Source of the DNA: Bosea sp. OAE506
GTDB taxonomy: Bacteria > Pseudomonadota > Alphaproteobacteria > Rhizobiales > Beijerinckiaceae
NCBI RefSeq assembly: GCF_040546595.1
Contig: NZ_JBEPOB010000001.1
Span: 1,241,001-1,305,000 of the forward strand
DNA length: 64,000 nt
Reading direction: 5' to 3'
Every line of letters starts with the position of its first letter. Position 1 is the first letter of the stretch. A model generated the notes under the pieces. The model did no database searches, was not told the origin of the DNA, and saw only the letters and a list, made by a program, of their open reading frames with translations. The position numbers were made by a program, and so were the translations under genes. Below, piece by piece: positions 44,669 through 53,813 of the stretch.

Positions 44669-45553
44669 TCAGGCCGCCTTGCGGCCGGCGTCGGGGCCGG
44701 GCCCGTCGGCACCCGGTCGCACGATCGGCGGGTGGCGGCGGTCGTAGCCCTCGGGGATGTCGTCCCTGAAGCTCTTCGAGCGCACCACGAGGAAGTCGAT
44801 CAGGTGGTTGCGGATGGCGTAGTAGTCGCGGTGGTGGTGGACCTCGGTGCGGATGCGGTCGCGCGGCAGCGGGTTCTCGACGATCTCGGCGATCATCGCC
44901 TGCGGGCCGTTGGTCATCAGCACGATGCGGTCGGCGAGATAGATCGCCTCGTCGACGTCATGGGTGATTATGAAGGCGGTCTGGCCGGTCTCCAGGCAGA
45001 TGCGGCGGACCTCGTCCTGCAGCGTGCCGCGGGTGAGCGCGTCGAGCGCCGAGAAGGGCTCGTCCATCAGCATCATCTTGGGTTCGATCGAGAGCGCGCG
45101 GGCGATGCCGACGCGCTGCTTCATGCCGCCGGAGAGCTCGGAGGGCTTCTTCAGCTCCGAGCCCTTGAGGCCGACCTTCTCGATAAAGGCCATGGCGTGG
45201 GCCGTGACCTTCGCCTTCGGCCAGTCGCGATGCTTGGCGGCGACGGCATAGGCGACATTGCCCAGGACCGTGCGCCAGGGCAGCAGCGAATGGCCCTGGA
45301 AAATCACGGCGCGGGCGAGCGAGGGGCCCTCGATGGCCTTTCCGTCGACGATGGCCGCGCCGTCATCGGGCGCGTCGAGCCCGTTGAGGATGTTGAGCAC
45401 GGTGGTCTTGCCGCAGCCGGAATGGCCGATGACGCAGACGAACTCGCCCTTCTTCATCGAGAACCAGAGGTCCTCGAAGACGGTGGTGGTGCCGCCGCCG
45501 GCCTTGGGATAGCGGCGGGCGATGCCTTCGATCGAGATGTAACGGTCGCTCAT
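44669..45553 (-). CDS. cynD: Cyanate/nitrate-type ABC transporter ATP-binding protein
   Basis: A 294-residue ATPase of the NrtD/SsuB/TauB group. Walker A GHSGCGKTT, Q-loop FQGHSLLPWRTV, signature ELSGGMKQRVGIARA, Walker B MMLMDEPFSALDALTR, H-loop ITHDVDEAIYLADR. The C-terminal tail (about 250-294) is Asp/Arg-rich and includes the ending GPGPDAGRKAA. It follows the permease by 4 bases. The NrtC-type regulatory fusion is absent, so this is the single-domain ATPase of cyanate-type systems. Confidence 0.93.
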   Translation of the reverse strand: MSDRYISIEGIARRYPKAGGGTTTVFEDLWFSMKKGEFVCVIGHSGCGKTTVLNILNGLDAPDDGAAIVDGKAIEGPSLARAVIFQGHSLLPWRTVLGNVAYAVAAKHRDWPKAKVTAHAMAFIEKVGLKGSELKKPSELSGGMKQRVGIARALSIEPKMMLMDEPFSALDALTRGTLQDEVRRICLETGQTAFIITHDVDEAIYLADRIVLMTNGPQAMIAEIVENPLPRDRIRTEVHHHRDYYAIRNHLIDFLVVRSKSFRDDIPEGYDRRHPPIVRPGADGPGPDAGRKAA

Positions 45554-45557
45554 CGCC

Positions 45558-46403
45558 TCAATCCGGATAGGTCACGGCGCGCTGCAGGCGGGCGAGCGTC
45601 TGGTCGAGGATCATGCCCATCACGCCGATGACGGTGATGGCGACGATGACATTGGTGATCGAGAGGTTGTTCCACTCGTTCCAGACGAAGTAGCCGATGC
45701 CGGTGCCGCCCACGAGCATCTCGGCGGCGACGATGACGAGCCAGGCGATGCCGATCGAGATGCGCATGCCGGTCAGGATCGTCGGCGCGGCCGCCGGCAG
45801 GATGATGGTGAAGGCGCGCCGGACGGGCCCGACCTCGAGCGTGCGGGCAACGTTGAGCCATTCCTTGCGCACGGCGGACACACCGAAGGCCGTGTTCAGC
45901 AGCATCGGCCAGACCGAGCAGATGAAGATCACGAAGATCGCGGAGACGCTGGAATCCTTGATCGTGTAGAGCGCCAGCGGCATCCACGCCAAGGGCGAGA
46001 TCGGCTTCAGGACCTGGATGAACGGGTCGAGCGCCTTCGAGATCAGCGGCGACATGCCGATCAGGAAGCCGAGCGGGACGGCGAGCAGCACGGCCAAGGC
46101 ATAGCCCAGCAGGACGCGGCCGAGCGAATAGGCGAGCTGGATGCCCAGCCCCTTGTCATTGGGCCCCTTGTCGTAGAACGGGTCGCGCAGATGGCCCCAG
46201 ATCGTCTTGGCCACGTCGAGCGGGCCCGGCATGGCCGATTTGCCCTGCGTCACCTGCTGGCCCATCAGCTTGGCGTATTCGGGGTCGATGTTGGCGGCAG
46301 GCCCGGCCCCGCCGGACTGGGTGCCGACATGCCAGGCGGTGAGGAAGACGACGAGGATCGCCAGCGAGAGCACCAGCGCGCGCAGGTTGAGAGACGCCGT
46401 CAC
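45558..46403 (-). CDS. cynB: Cyanate/nitrate-type ABC transporter permease
   Basis: A 281-residue inner-membrane permease with about six membrane helices and the binding-protein-dependent EAA loop [28 protein letters not shown]. The N-terminus ([21 protein letters not shown]) is the first membrane segment. [30 protein letters not shown] ends the protein as in NrtB. The GTG start at 46403 overlaps the stop of the NTF2-like gene (GTGA), so translation is coupled. Confidence 0.93.
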   Translation of the reverse strand: MTASLNLRALVLSLAILVVFLTAWHVGTQSGGAGPAANIDPEYAKLMGQQVTQGKSAMPGPLDVAKTIWGHLRDPFYDKGPNDKGLGIQLAYSLGRVLLGYALAVLLAVPLGFLIGMSPLISKALDPFIQVLKPISPLAWMPLALYTIKDSSVSAIFVIFICSVWPMLLNTAFGVSAVRKEWLNVARTLEVGPVRRAFTIILPAAAPTILTGMRISIGIAWLVIVAAEMLVGGTGIGYFVWNEWNNLSITNVIVAITVIGVMGMILDQTLARLQRAVTYPD

Positions 46404-46891
46404 AGCCCGAGCTCCGTCAGCCCCGGATGGTCGGTCGGGCGAGGTCCCAGCGGCCAGCGGAACAGCCGCTGCGCCTCTGTGATCGCGACGTCGTTGATCG
46501 AGGCCTCGCGCCGCGCCATGCGCCCGTCGGCGGCGAACTCCCACTGCTCGTTACCATGCGAACGGAACCAGTGGCCGCCGTCATCGTGCCATTCATAGGC
46601 AAAGCGCACGGCGATGCGCGCACCGTGGAAGGCCCAAACCTCCTTGATCAGGCGATAGTCGAGCTCGCGCTGCCATTTCCGCTTCAGGAAGGTGGCGATT
46701 GCCTCGCGACCGGAGAAGAACTCGGCGCGATTGCGCCAGCGGCTGTCGGGCGTGTAGGCCGCGGCGACCCTGTCCGGATCGCGGTGGTTCCAGGCATCCT
46801 CGGCAGCGCGTGCCTTCGCGGCCGCGCTCTCGGCCGTGAAGGGCGGCAGCGGCGGACGCGGCGGCTCGCTCTCGACCTCGGCCATGGTCAT
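46400..46891 (-). CDS. NTF2-like / DUF1348 family protein in the cyanate operon
   Basis: A 163-residue protein with the DUF1348 (SnoaL-like) pattern: [30 protein letters not shown], then [27 protein letters not shown] and [28 protein letters not shown]. No signal peptide. It overlaps both the binding-protein gene upstream (ATGA) and the permease gene downstream (GTGA), so it is embedded in the operon. The fold usually binds small hydrophobic or polar ligands; the role in cyanate or nitrile metabolism is not known to me. Confidence 0.88.
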   Translation of the reverse strand: MTMAEVESEPPRPPLPPFTAESAAAKARAAEDAWNHRDPDRVAAAYTPDSRWRNRAEFFSGREAIATFLKRKWQRELDYRLIKEVWAFHGARIAVRFAYEWHDDGGHWFRSHGNEQWEFAADGRMARREASINDVAITEAQRLFRWPLGPRPTDHPGLTELGL

Positions 46892-48264
46892 GTCCGCTTG
46901 ATCGCGAAGCTCTTGATGTAGTCCTCCGGCTTGGTGGCATCGAAGGTCTTGCCCATCACGACGATGGTCTTCGAGCCCGAGGCCGGCGGGGTGAGGCCGA
47001 CTTCCTGCATCAGCCGCGCCGTGTCGGTCTGGAGGAAGACCTCCTTGGCCACCTTGGCGTAGTCGACATCGCCCTTTATCTGGCCCCAGCGCTTCATCTG
47101 GGTGAGGATCCAGACCGCGAAACCCTCCCAGGGGAAGGGGTCGAAGTCGATGCGCTTGGGGTCGCGCTTGATGTTGCCGAGCCCGTCGGCATAGGTCCCG
47201 GTCAGCACCTGCTCGACCACTGTGACCGGCTGGTTGAGGTAGTTTGCCGGCGCAATCGCCTCGGCGATCTGCTTGCGGTTGTCGGCCTTGGAGGCAAAGG
47301 CGGTGGCGTCGATGATCGCCTTCAGCAGCGCGGCATAGGTGTTGGGGGTCTGCGTCACGAACTCCCTGGAGGCCGCGAAGGCGCAGCAAGGATGCCCGTC
47401 CCAGATCTCCTTGGAGAGCATGTGGATGAAGCCGACGCCGTCGAAGACCGCGCGCTGGTTGACCGGATCGGGCGCGAGGAAGCCGTCGATGTTGTCGGCG
47501 CGCAGGTTTGCGACCATCTCCGGCGGCGGCACCGCACGGATCTGGACGTCCGTGTCGGGATCGATGCCGTTCTCGGCGAGATAGTAGCGCAGCAGGTAGT
47601 TGTGCATCGAATAGTCGAAGGGCACGGCGAATTTGAAGCCCTTCCAGGACTTCGGATCGCGCTTGTCCTTGTGCTTCATCGCGAGCGTGATGGCCTGGCC
47701 GTTGATGTTCTCGACCGCGGGCATCGTGTAGGGGATCGGGTTCGAGCCCGCGCCCATCGAGATCGCCAGCGGCATCGGCGAGAGCATGTGGGCGGCGTCG
47801 TATTCCTTGTTGATCGTCTTGTCGCGGATGACGGCCCAGCCGGCGGTCTTGATCACTTCGACGTTCAGGCCGTGCTTCGCGTAAAAGCCCATCGGCGAGG
47901 CCATGATGATCGGCGTCGCGCAGGTGATCGGGATGAAGCCGACCTTGAGGTCCTTCTTCTCCGGCACCGCCTGGGCGAAGGCCTCGGTGGCGGCAGCCAG
48001 CGGGAAGAGGCTCGAAATCGCCGCCAGGGCGGTCGACGCGCCGACCTGCTTCAGGAAGAAGCGGCGCTGCGCATCCTGTGGAAACAGCGCCCGCATCACG
48101 GCGTTCTCGACGACGCGCTGATAGCGCCCGTCCTCCGTCGAGGATACTTCAACGGCCTCGGCCCGAATCGCTCGCTCATGCGCAGACTGGCTCTCATGCC
48201 GGCCGCAATCGCAGCCACGGCGGATACGGCGGTCGGCGTCGAACGGGTTCTTGAACAAGGCCAT
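46888..48264 (-). CDS. cynA: CmpA/NrtA-type substrate-binding protein with Tat signal
   Basis: A 458-residue periplasmic binding protein of the nitrate/bicarbonate/cyanate group: [66 protein letters not shown]. Export is by Tat: [13 protein letters not shown] (R67-R68) with a hydrophobic stretch and cleavage near AFAQA (about 98). An unusual 65-residue cytosolic leader precedes the Tat motif and holds C18-x-C20-x-x-H23. GGAGG 8 bases upstream fixes the start. A near-consensus sigma54 promoter lies about 50-70 bases before the start. Confidence 0.9.
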   Translation of the reverse strand: MALFKNPFDADRRIRRGCDCGRHESQSAHERAIRAEAVEVSSTEDGRYQRVVENAVMRALFPQDAQRRFFLKQVGASTALAAISSLFPLAAATEAFAQAVPEKKDLKVGFIPITCATPIIMASPMGFYAKHGLNVEVIKTAGWAVIRDKTINKEYDAAHMLSPMPLAISMGAGSNPIPYTMPAVENINGQAITLAMKHKDKRDPKSWKGFKFAVPFDYSMHNYLLRYYLAENGIDPDTDVQIRAVPPPEMVANLRADNIDGFLAPDPVNQRAVFDGVGFIHMLSKEIWDGHPCCAFAASREFVTQTPNTYAALLKAIIDATAFASKADNRKQIAEAIAPANYLNQPVTVVEQVLTGTYADGLGNIKRDPKRIDFDPFPWEGFAVWILTQMKRWGQIKGDVDYAKVAKEVFLQTDTARLMQEVGLTPPASGSKTIVVMGKTFDATKPEDYIKSFAIKRT

Positions 48265-48315
48265 GCGCGTGTCCTCCGGCTGATCGAGTGGGCGGCTGGT
48301 CGCTGCAAGAGCGAT

Positions 48316-48332
48316 AGCAAGCGGCGGGCCAA
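48316..48332 (-). promoter_or_regulatory. Sigma54 (-24/-12) promoter of the cyanate operon
   Basis: On the minus strand the sequence is TTGGCCCGCCGCTTGCT, against the consensus TGGCACG-N4-TTGCW. Only one base differs (A to C) and the GG-N10-GC spacing is exact. The predicted transcript starts near 48305, about 40 bases before cynA. Confidence 0.75.
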
Positions 48333-48389
48333 CCCGGCCGAGCGCAACGGGCGACGAAACATCAAGGACTTAGCGCCGGATTGCGCTTG

Positions 48390-48440
48390 ACGAATTCTCG
48401 TGAATCACGAAAAATCGTGCCCTCAGTAACGAAAATTCGT
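48390..48440. promoter_or_regulatory. Array of inverted TCGT/ACGA half-sites (activator binding region)
   Basis: ACGA-N4-TCGT (48390-48401), TCGTG-N3-CACGA (48398-48410), CACGA-N4-TCGTG (48406-48419) and ACGAA-N2-TTCGT (48429-48440) overlap in tandem. They lie 60-125 bases upstream of the -12 element, as an upstream activating sequence should, and end 8 bases before the regulator start. Confidence 0.65.
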
Positions 48441-48448
48441 GAGCTGCC

Positions 48449-50365
48449 GTGATCGCCTCGTCCGTTTCGCCGCAGACCACTTGGCTGTTCGAGAGCATGG
48501 TCGACGCCGCGCTGGCGGTGGATGTGACGACGGGACAGATCCTGGCGGCCAATGAGGAGGCGCGGCGTCTGCTGACGCCGTCGGAGCGCGAGATCGTCGG
48601 CGCCTCGGTGCTCTCGGTGTTCCCGGGCCAGGCGGCCGCGCTGACGGTCTTTACAGAAGCGGTGCTGCATAAGGGCCGCTACTGGACACGCTCGCTTTCG
48701 CCGCAGCGGGGCGATGGCGAGGCGCTCCATGCCGAGTGCATCGGCGCGCGGCTGCTTACCCAACCCGACCCGTCGATCCTGCTGACACTCTACGATCTCG
48801 AGGCGCGGCACCGGCGCGATCTCGATGCCGACGCGCAGGAGCATGTGCGCGCCGGGTTGACCGAATGGCGGCGCACCGAACGGCTGTTTCAGGAGATCGA
48901 GCGCAGCAACCAGCTGATCCTGCGCGCGGCGGGCGAGGGCATCTTCGGCGTCAATGCGGATGGGCGCACGACCTTCGTCAATCCGGCCGGCGAGGCGATG
49001 CTAGGATGGGAGACAGGCGAGCTAATCGGGCGGGACATGCATGCCTGCGTGCATCACCACCGCCCCGACGGCACGCATTACCCGCATGAGCAATGCCCGA
49101 TCTACGCCGCCTTCCGCGACGGAGCCGTCCACCATGTCGAGAACGAGATGTTCTTCCGCAAGGACGGCTCGGGCTTCTGGGTCGAGTACACCTCGACGCC
49201 GATCCGCGACCGGGGCCGGCTCGTCGGGGCGGTGATCATCTTCCGCGACATCAGCCAGCGTCACGAGGCCGACGAGCGCCTGCGGGCGGCGCTCGCCGAG
49301 GTCGACAGCCTGCGCGAGCGGCTGCAGCAGGAGAACGCCTATCTGCAGGAGGAGATGCGGCTGGAGCGCAATCATCGCGGCGTCGTCGGACGCTCGGGCG
49401 CGATCCAGAAGATCCTGAGCCAGGTCGAGCTGGTGGCGCGGACGGATGCCGCCGTGCTGATCACCGGCGAATCCGGTACCGGCAAGGAGCTGATCGCCAG
49501 CGCGATCCATGAAGCCAGCGAGCGCCATGTGCGGCCGCTGATCCGGGTCAACTGCGCCGCGATCCCGCGCGAGCTGTTCGAGAGCGAGTTCTTCGGCCAT
49601 GTGAAGGGCGCCTTCACCGGGGCGCTGCGCGACCGGATCGGCCGCTTCGAGCTCGCCGATGGCGGCACGCTCTTCCTCGACGAGGTCGGCGAGATTCCGC
49701 TCGAACTCCAGGGCAAGCTGCTGCGCGTGCTGCAGGAAGGGCAGTTCGAGCGCGTCGGCGAGGAACGCACGCGGCACGTCAATGTCCGCATCATCGCGGC
49801 GACCAACAAGGATCTACGCCGCGAGGTCCGCGAGGGCCGCTTCCGCGAGGATCTCTATTTCCGGCTCGACGTCTTCCCGATCGTCTCGGTTCCGCTGCGC
49901 GAGCGGCCCGAGGATATCCCGTTGCTGGCGCTGCATTTCCTCGGCGGGGCGCAGCGCAAGCTGAAGACCGAGGGGCTGAAGCTGAGCGAGGGCGATGTCG
50001 CCCGGCTGCGGGCCTATGACTGGCCGGGCAATGTCCGCGAGTTGCAGAACGTCATCGAGCGCGCGGCGATCCTGGCGCGTAACGGGCGGCTCTTCATCGC
50101 GCTGCCCGAGGGGGGGCGCCCGCCCGCGGCGGCGCCGGTGCCGGTGGCGGCAGGCGGGGCGATCCTCACCGAGGCGGAGCGGCGGGAGCGCGACCGGGTC
50201 AGCATTCTCGCGGCGCTGGAGACGGCGCGCGGACGCGTCAGCGGGCCCCAGGGTGCGGCGGCGCTTCTGGGCCTGCCGGCGACAACGCTGGCCTCGCGGA
50301 TGAAGACGCTGGGCATCGCGCCGCGTAGCGGGACGCGGCCGGCGCCCGAGCGGGCCGGCGGATAG
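48449..50365 (+). CDS. Sigma54-dependent activator with two PAS domains
   Basis: A 638-residue enhancer-binding protein. PAS 1 about 10-125 ([22 protein letters not shown]), PAS 2 about 150-280 ([24 protein letters not shown] to [10 protein letters not shown]), a coiled coil ([23 protein letters not shown]), AAA+ with Walker [15 protein letters not shown] ([13 protein letters not shown]) and [11 protein letters not shown], then a C-terminal HTH ([24 protein letters not shown]). The GTG at 48449 has a weak ribosome site; an ATG 48 bases later is possible. The HCVHHH-rich stretch in PAS 2 ([19 protein letters not shown]) suggests a metal or haem cofactor. Divergent from the cyanate operon, it is the likely activator. 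Confidence 0.92.
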   Translation: MIASSVSPQTTWLFESMVDAALAVDVTTGQILAANEEARRLLTPSEREIVGASVLSVFPGQAAALTVFTEAVLHKGRYWTRSLSPQRGDGEALHAECIGARLLTQPDPSILLTLYDLEARHRRDLDADAQEHVRAGLTEWRRTERLFQEIERSNQLILRAAGEGIFGVNADGRTTFVNPAGEAMLGWETGELIGRDMHACVHHHRPDGTHYPHEQCPIYAAFRDGAVHHVENEMFFRKDGSGFWVEYTSTPIRDRGRLVGAVIIFRDISQRHEADERLRAALAEVDSLRERLQQENAYLQEEMRLERNHRGVVGRSGAIQKILSQVELVARTDAAVLITGESGTGKELIASAIHEASERHVRPLIRVNCAAIPRELFESEFFGHVKGAFTGALRDRIGRFELADGGTLFLDEVGEIPLELQGKLLRVLQEGQFERVGEERTRHVNVRIIAATNKDLRREVREGRFREDLYFRLDVFPIVSVPLRERPEDIPLLALHFLGGAQRKLKTEGLKLSEGDVARLRAYDWPGNVRELQNVIERAAILARNGRLFIALPEGGRPPAAAPVPVAAGGAILTEAERRERDRVSILAALETARGRVSGPQGAAALLGLPATTLASRMKTLGIAPRSGTRPAPERAGG

Positions 50366-50531
50366 CCTGCTCCTTTCTACGATCCCGTCAGGATCATCTT
50401 AACGTTACAGCGAGGTAAGACCCGCGGCGCAACGCATTTGAAGTATTTTCCGCTCCATCCAAGAGCCGCACGACGAGCCGTTGCGGGATGACCTTGGAAA
50501 AGCGGATGACCTTCAAAGAGTTTCTGCGCCG

Positions 50532-50900
50532 ATGAACGCCTTTCTTCCTCTGATCCTGTTCACGGTGCTGACCAACGCCGCGGCGCAGCTCATGCTGAAG
50601 CGCGGCATGACCGGCGTGGGGACGCTCGACGTCGCCGGCGACGGCCTGATCTCGACCGTCTTCCGCGTGGTCTTCAACCCCTTCGTGTTCGCGGGGCTGT
50701 GCACCTTCGTCATCAGCATGGCGTCGCATCTGATCGTGCTCTCGAAGGTGCAGATCTCCTACGCCTACCCCTTCCTGAGCCTCGCCTATGTCGTGGTCGC
50801 GGCCTACGCCTTCTTCGTCTTCCACGAGGATCTGGGGCCCGCGCGCATCGCCGGCATCGGTCTCATCGTGCTCGGCACCATCTTCATCGCTCAAAGCTGA
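50532..50900 (+). CDS. SMR/EamA-type small membrane transporter
   Basis: A 122-residue protein with four hydrophobic helices: AFLPLILFTVLTNAAAQLMLKRG, FVFAGLCTFVISMASHLIVLSK, YPFLSLAYVVVAAYAFFVF and AGIGLIVLGTIFIAQ. The length and the TNAAAQLMLKRG / ISYAYPFLSLAYV pattern match ArnE-type flippases or EamA half-transporters more than drug exporters. It begins a run with a 35-codon ORF, an epimerase and an aminotransferase, consistent with lipid-linked sugar flipping. ATG at 50532. Confidence 0.8.
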   Translation: MNAFLPLILFTVLTNAAAQLMLKRGMTGVGTLDVAGDGLISTVFRVVFNPFVFAGLCTFVISMASHLIVLSKVQISYAYPFLSLAYVVVAAYAFFVFHEDLGPARIAGIGLIVLGTIFIAQS

Positions 50901-50908
50901 GGGACATC

Positions 50909-51016
50909 ATGGATCTGATCGTTCGCCTGTTCATGCGCCTCGGCGCGCTGCTGGAACCGCAGCCGGTTCCCGTCCCCGTTCCGGTGCGCGCCCAGCGCCC
51001 GCATTTGCCGCGCTGA
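50909..51016 (+). CDS. 35-residue small ORF between the SMR transporter and epimerase genes
   Basis: MDLIVRLFMRLGALLEP followed by a Pro-Val repeat (QPVPVPVPVRA) and a basic end. GAGGGA lies 5-10 bases upstream and the spacing to both neighbours is operon-like (8 and 16 bases). The amphipathic N-terminus could lie on the membrane. Not recognised; may be a leader peptide that couples translation, or a real small partner. Confidence 0.45.
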   Translation: MDLIVRLFMRLGALLEPQPVPVPVPVRAQRPHLPR

Positions 51017-51032
51017 GCCGGAGACGCGATCC

Positions 51033-52037
51033 ATGAAGCACATCATCATCGGAGGCGACGGCTTCGTCGGCTCGCATCTGGCGGCCGATCTTGCGGCCAT
51101 GGGCGAGGAGGTGCTGGTCGCCGACATCGTCAAGAGCCGGCATCCGCATTATGCCACGGTGCCCTTCCACCGCATCGACGTGACCGATGCCGAGAGCGTC
51201 GCCGGCATTCCGCTGCGCCAGGACGACCTGGTCTACAATCTCTCGGCCAAGATGCTCTCGCCGATCGTGACCCGCGCGGAGCGGCACGACTTCTTCTGGC
51301 CGGTGAATTATCACGGCACGCAGAACATCCTGAGCTGGATGGAGAAGGCGGGCGCCCACAAGCTCGTCCACTTCACCACCGACATGATCTACGGCCATTC
51401 GGTGACCGTGCCGCAGGACGAGACGCATCCCGCCAAGCCGCTCGGCGAGTATGGCGAGAGCAAGCTCGCGACCGAGACGCTGGCCCAGACCTATCGCGAC
51501 CGCGGCTTCCAGATCCCGATCTTCCGGCCGAGGCTGATCATCGGGCCCGGGCGGCTGGGCATCCTCGTCAAGCTGTTCAAGCTGATCGATCTCAATCTGC
51601 CGGTGCCGATGATCGGTTCGGGCAAGAACCCCTATCAGTTTATCTCGGTGTTCGATTGCGCCAGCGCCTGCGTCGCGGCCTGGAAGGCGGACTTCCCCAA
51701 CAGCGCCTATAATCTCGGCTCGGACGATCCGCCGCCGGTGAGGAAGCTGCTCGGCGACCTGATCGCGCATGCCGGCTCGAAGTCGATCCTGCTGCCGACG
51801 CCTGCGCCGCTGGTGAAGCTGACGCTGAACGCGCTCGACGCGATCAACATGCCGATCATGGACCCCGAGCAGTACATGATCGCCGACGAGATCTGCATTC
51901 TCGACACCTCCAAGGCCAAGCGCGAGCTGGGCTGGAAGCCGCTGCACCGCGACGAGGACATGCTGCTCGCCGCCTATACCGAATATCGCAAGGCCAAGGA
52001 TCCGCAGGTCCAGGCCCAGAGGAGCCTCGCCGCATGA
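51033..52037 (+). CDS. NAD-dependent epimerase/dehydratase
   Basis: A 334-residue extended SDR. The dinucleotide motif is GGDGFVG (7-13), the acidic end of beta-2 DIVKS, and the active site is T115-T116 (HFTTDMIYG) with Y140-x-x-x-K144 (GEYGESK). The substrate domain includes RPRLIIGPGRLGILVKLFKL, typical of sugar nucleotide epimerases or 3-beta-HSD-like enzymes acting on lipids. ATG at 51033. Its stop overlaps the aminotransferase start (ATGA). Confidence 0.9.
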   Translation: MKHIIIGGDGFVGSHLAADLAAMGEEVLVADIVKSRHPHYATVPFHRIDVTDAESVAGIPLRQDDLVYNLSAKMLSPIVTRAERHDFFWPVNYHGTQNILSWMEKAGAHKLVHFTTDMIYGHSVTVPQDETHPAKPLGEYGESKLATETLAQTYRDRGFQIPIFRPRLIIGPGRLGILVKLFKLIDLNLPVPMIGSGKNPYQFISVFDCASACVAAWKADFPNSAYNLGSDDPPPVRKLLGDLIAHAGSKSILLPTPAPLVKLTLNALDAINMPIMDPEQYMIADEICILDTSKAKRELGWKPLHRDEDMLLAAYTEYRKAKDPQVQAQRSLAA

Positions 52038-53479
52038 GCATGCCCGCTTTCAAGGCCGATGACGCGGCCATTCCTGCCCGCCCGAAGCTCTACAGCGTCG
52101 AGGACGCCAAGCAGCTCGACGTGCAGACGGTGAAGGAGCTCTTCACCAGCCATATCAACCCGGGCCAGGTTCATTTCCTGAAGCTGCTCGGCTTCGACAA
52201 GATCCTCGTCGATCGTGCCGAGGGCATGCACTACATCACCAAGGACGGCCGCAAGATCCTCGATTTCTTCGGCGGGTTCTGCTCGGTCGCCTTCGGCCAC
52301 AACCATCCGCGCATCGTGGCGGCCCGGAAGAAATTCCAGGACGAGAACCGCCATGAGATCTGCATGGCGTTCATGTCGCAATACGCCTCGGCGCTCGCGG
52401 CCAATCTCGCCGCGATCTCGCCCGGCGATCTCGACATGGTCTTCCTCGGCTCGACCGGCTCGGAGGCCATGGAAGCGGCGCTGAAGGTCGCGGAGCAGGC
52501 GCAGGGGCCGGGCAAGTCCAAGATCCTGCATGCCGCGAATTCCTTCCACGGCAAGACCAAGGGCGTGCTCTCGGTCACGGATTCGACGCTCTACCAGTCG
52601 CAGTTCAAGCTGGTCGAGAACCGGGTCAAGGTGCCCTTCGGCGACATCGAGGCGGTGCGCCGGGCACTGGAGAGCGATCCGTCGATCGGCATTGTGGTGA
52701 TGGAGACGATCCAGGGCGGCGGCGGCATCGTCGAGGCGCCGCTCGGTTTCTGGCGTGAACTCCGCGCGCTCTGCGACAAGCACGGCGTGCTCTGGGTCGC
52801 CGACGAGGTGCAGTGCGGTCTCGGCCGCACCGGGCAGTTCTTCGCTTTCGAACGCGACGGCGTGGTGCCGGATGTCACGGCGCTGGCCAAGGCGCTGGGC
52901 GGCTCCAAGGCCGCGATGGGCGCTATGATCGCCCGCCGCGAGCTCTACATGAAGGCCTATGGCAAGCCCAAGACCGCGCTGATCCATGCCCAAGCGACCT
53001 TCGGGGGCATGGGCGAGGCCTGCATCTCGGCGATCGAGGGGCTGAACGTGCTCTATGAGGAAGACCTCATGGGCAACGCCCAGCGCCAGGGCGACTACCT
53101 GATCGAGCGGCTCAACGCGCTGCGCGCCAAGCATCCGAGCCTGCTGAAGGAAATCCGCGGGCGCGGCCTGATGATCGGCGTCGAGTTCCAGGACATCAGC
53201 GAGACCATGCCCTTCGGGCTCAAGCACATGGTCGCGCTGCTCGACGACAAGCTGAAGGGCTCGCTCTGCGGCTTCGTCGGCGCGCTCCTGCTGAAGGATT
53301 ACGACGTGCTCGTCGCCTTCACCGAGTACAACCGCAATGTCATCCGCCTCGAGCCGCCGCTGATCGCGACGCGCGAGGATTGCGACACCTTCGTCAATGC
53401 CCTGGATGACCTGCTCTCGCGCGGCATCACCCGCATCGTCACGGATTACCTGCGCAAGGTCGCCGTCTCGAAGGGCTGA
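52034..53479 (+). CDS. Class III PLP-dependent aminotransferase
   Basis: A 481-residue fold-type I aminotransferase. The PLP Lys is K292 (ALAKALGGSKAAMGA), and D257-E258 (WVADEVQCGLGRTG) bind the pyridine nitrogen. FLGSTGSEAMEAALKVAEQA is the phosphate-binding region. It is longer than acetylornithine aminotransferase and has an N-terminal stretch (KQLDVQTVKELFTSHINPGQVHFLKLLG) that I associate with a rhizobial subfamily. A role in adding an amino group to a sugar or lipid keto-intermediate made by the coupled epimerase is inferred; a hopanoid HpnO-type role is the main alternative. Confidence 0.88.
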   Translation: MSMPAFKADDAAIPARPKLYSVEDAKQLDVQTVKELFTSHINPGQVHFLKLLGFDKILVDRAEGMHYITKDGRKILDFFGGFCSVAFGHNHPRIVAARKKFQDENRHEICMAFMSQYASALAANLAAISPGDLDMVFLGSTGSEAMEAALKVAEQAQGPGKSKILHAANSFHGKTKGVLSVTDSTLYQSQFKLVENRVKVPFGDIEAVRRALESDPSIGIVVMETIQGGGGIVEAPLGFWRELRALCDKHGVLWVADEVQCGLGRTGQFFAFERDGVVPDVTALAKALGGSKAAMGAMIARRELYMKAYGKPKTALIHAQATFGGMGEACISAIEGLNVLYEEDLMGNAQRQGDYLIERLNALRAKHPSLLKEIRGRGLMIGVEFQDISETMPFGLKHMVALLDDKLKGSLCGFVGALLLKDYDVLVAFTEYNRNVIRLEPPLIATREDCDTFVNALDDLLSRGITRIVTDYLRKVAVSKG

Positions 53480-53512
53480 GGCCTTCCGCCTCGACGCCAG
53501 CCTTCAAAACGA

Positions 53513-53548
53513 GAAACGCCCGCCTCGGGAGACCGGGGCGGGCGTTTC
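53513..53548. terminator. Bidirectional terminator between the aminotransferase and gapR genes
   Basis: GAAACGCCCGCC (53513-53524) pairs perfectly with GGCGGGCGTTTC (53537-53548), with a further TCGG/CCGG pairing inside and loop GAGA. It separates two convergent genes and has A/T-rich flanks. Confidence 0.8.
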
Positions 53549-53570
53549 GATTCTCACGACCGGGGATTGC

Positions 53571-53813
53571 TCAGGCGCTCTCGCCGACGGCCTGGAGGTA
53601 GAGGTCGAGGATCGCCTCCTCCTCGGCGCGCTCATTGGCGTCGCGCTTGCGGATGGCGATGACCTTGCGGAGCACCTTGACGTCGTAGCCGTTGCCCTTG
53701 GCCTCGGCATAGACCTCCTTGATGTCGTCGGCGATGGTCTTCTTCTCTTCCTCGAGACGCTCGATGCGCTCCACGATGCTCTTGAGCTGGTCGCCCGCGA
53801 TCGGATCGTCCAT
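53571..53813 (-). CDS. gapR: GapR-type nucleoid-associated protein (DUF2312)
   Basis: An 80-residue protein: [24 protein letters not shown], then [29 protein letters not shown]. This is the DUF2312 family, whose Caulobacter member GapR binds overtwisted DNA ahead of replication and transcription forks. The basic patch [12 protein letters not shown] clamps DNA in the known structure. ATG at 53813; an upstream in-frame ATG would add 16 residues that are not family-like. Confidence 0.93.
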   Translation of the reverse strand: MDDPIAGDQLKSIVERIERLEEEKKTIADDIKEVYAEAKGNGYDVKVLRKVIAIRKRDANERAEEEAILDLYLQAVGESA

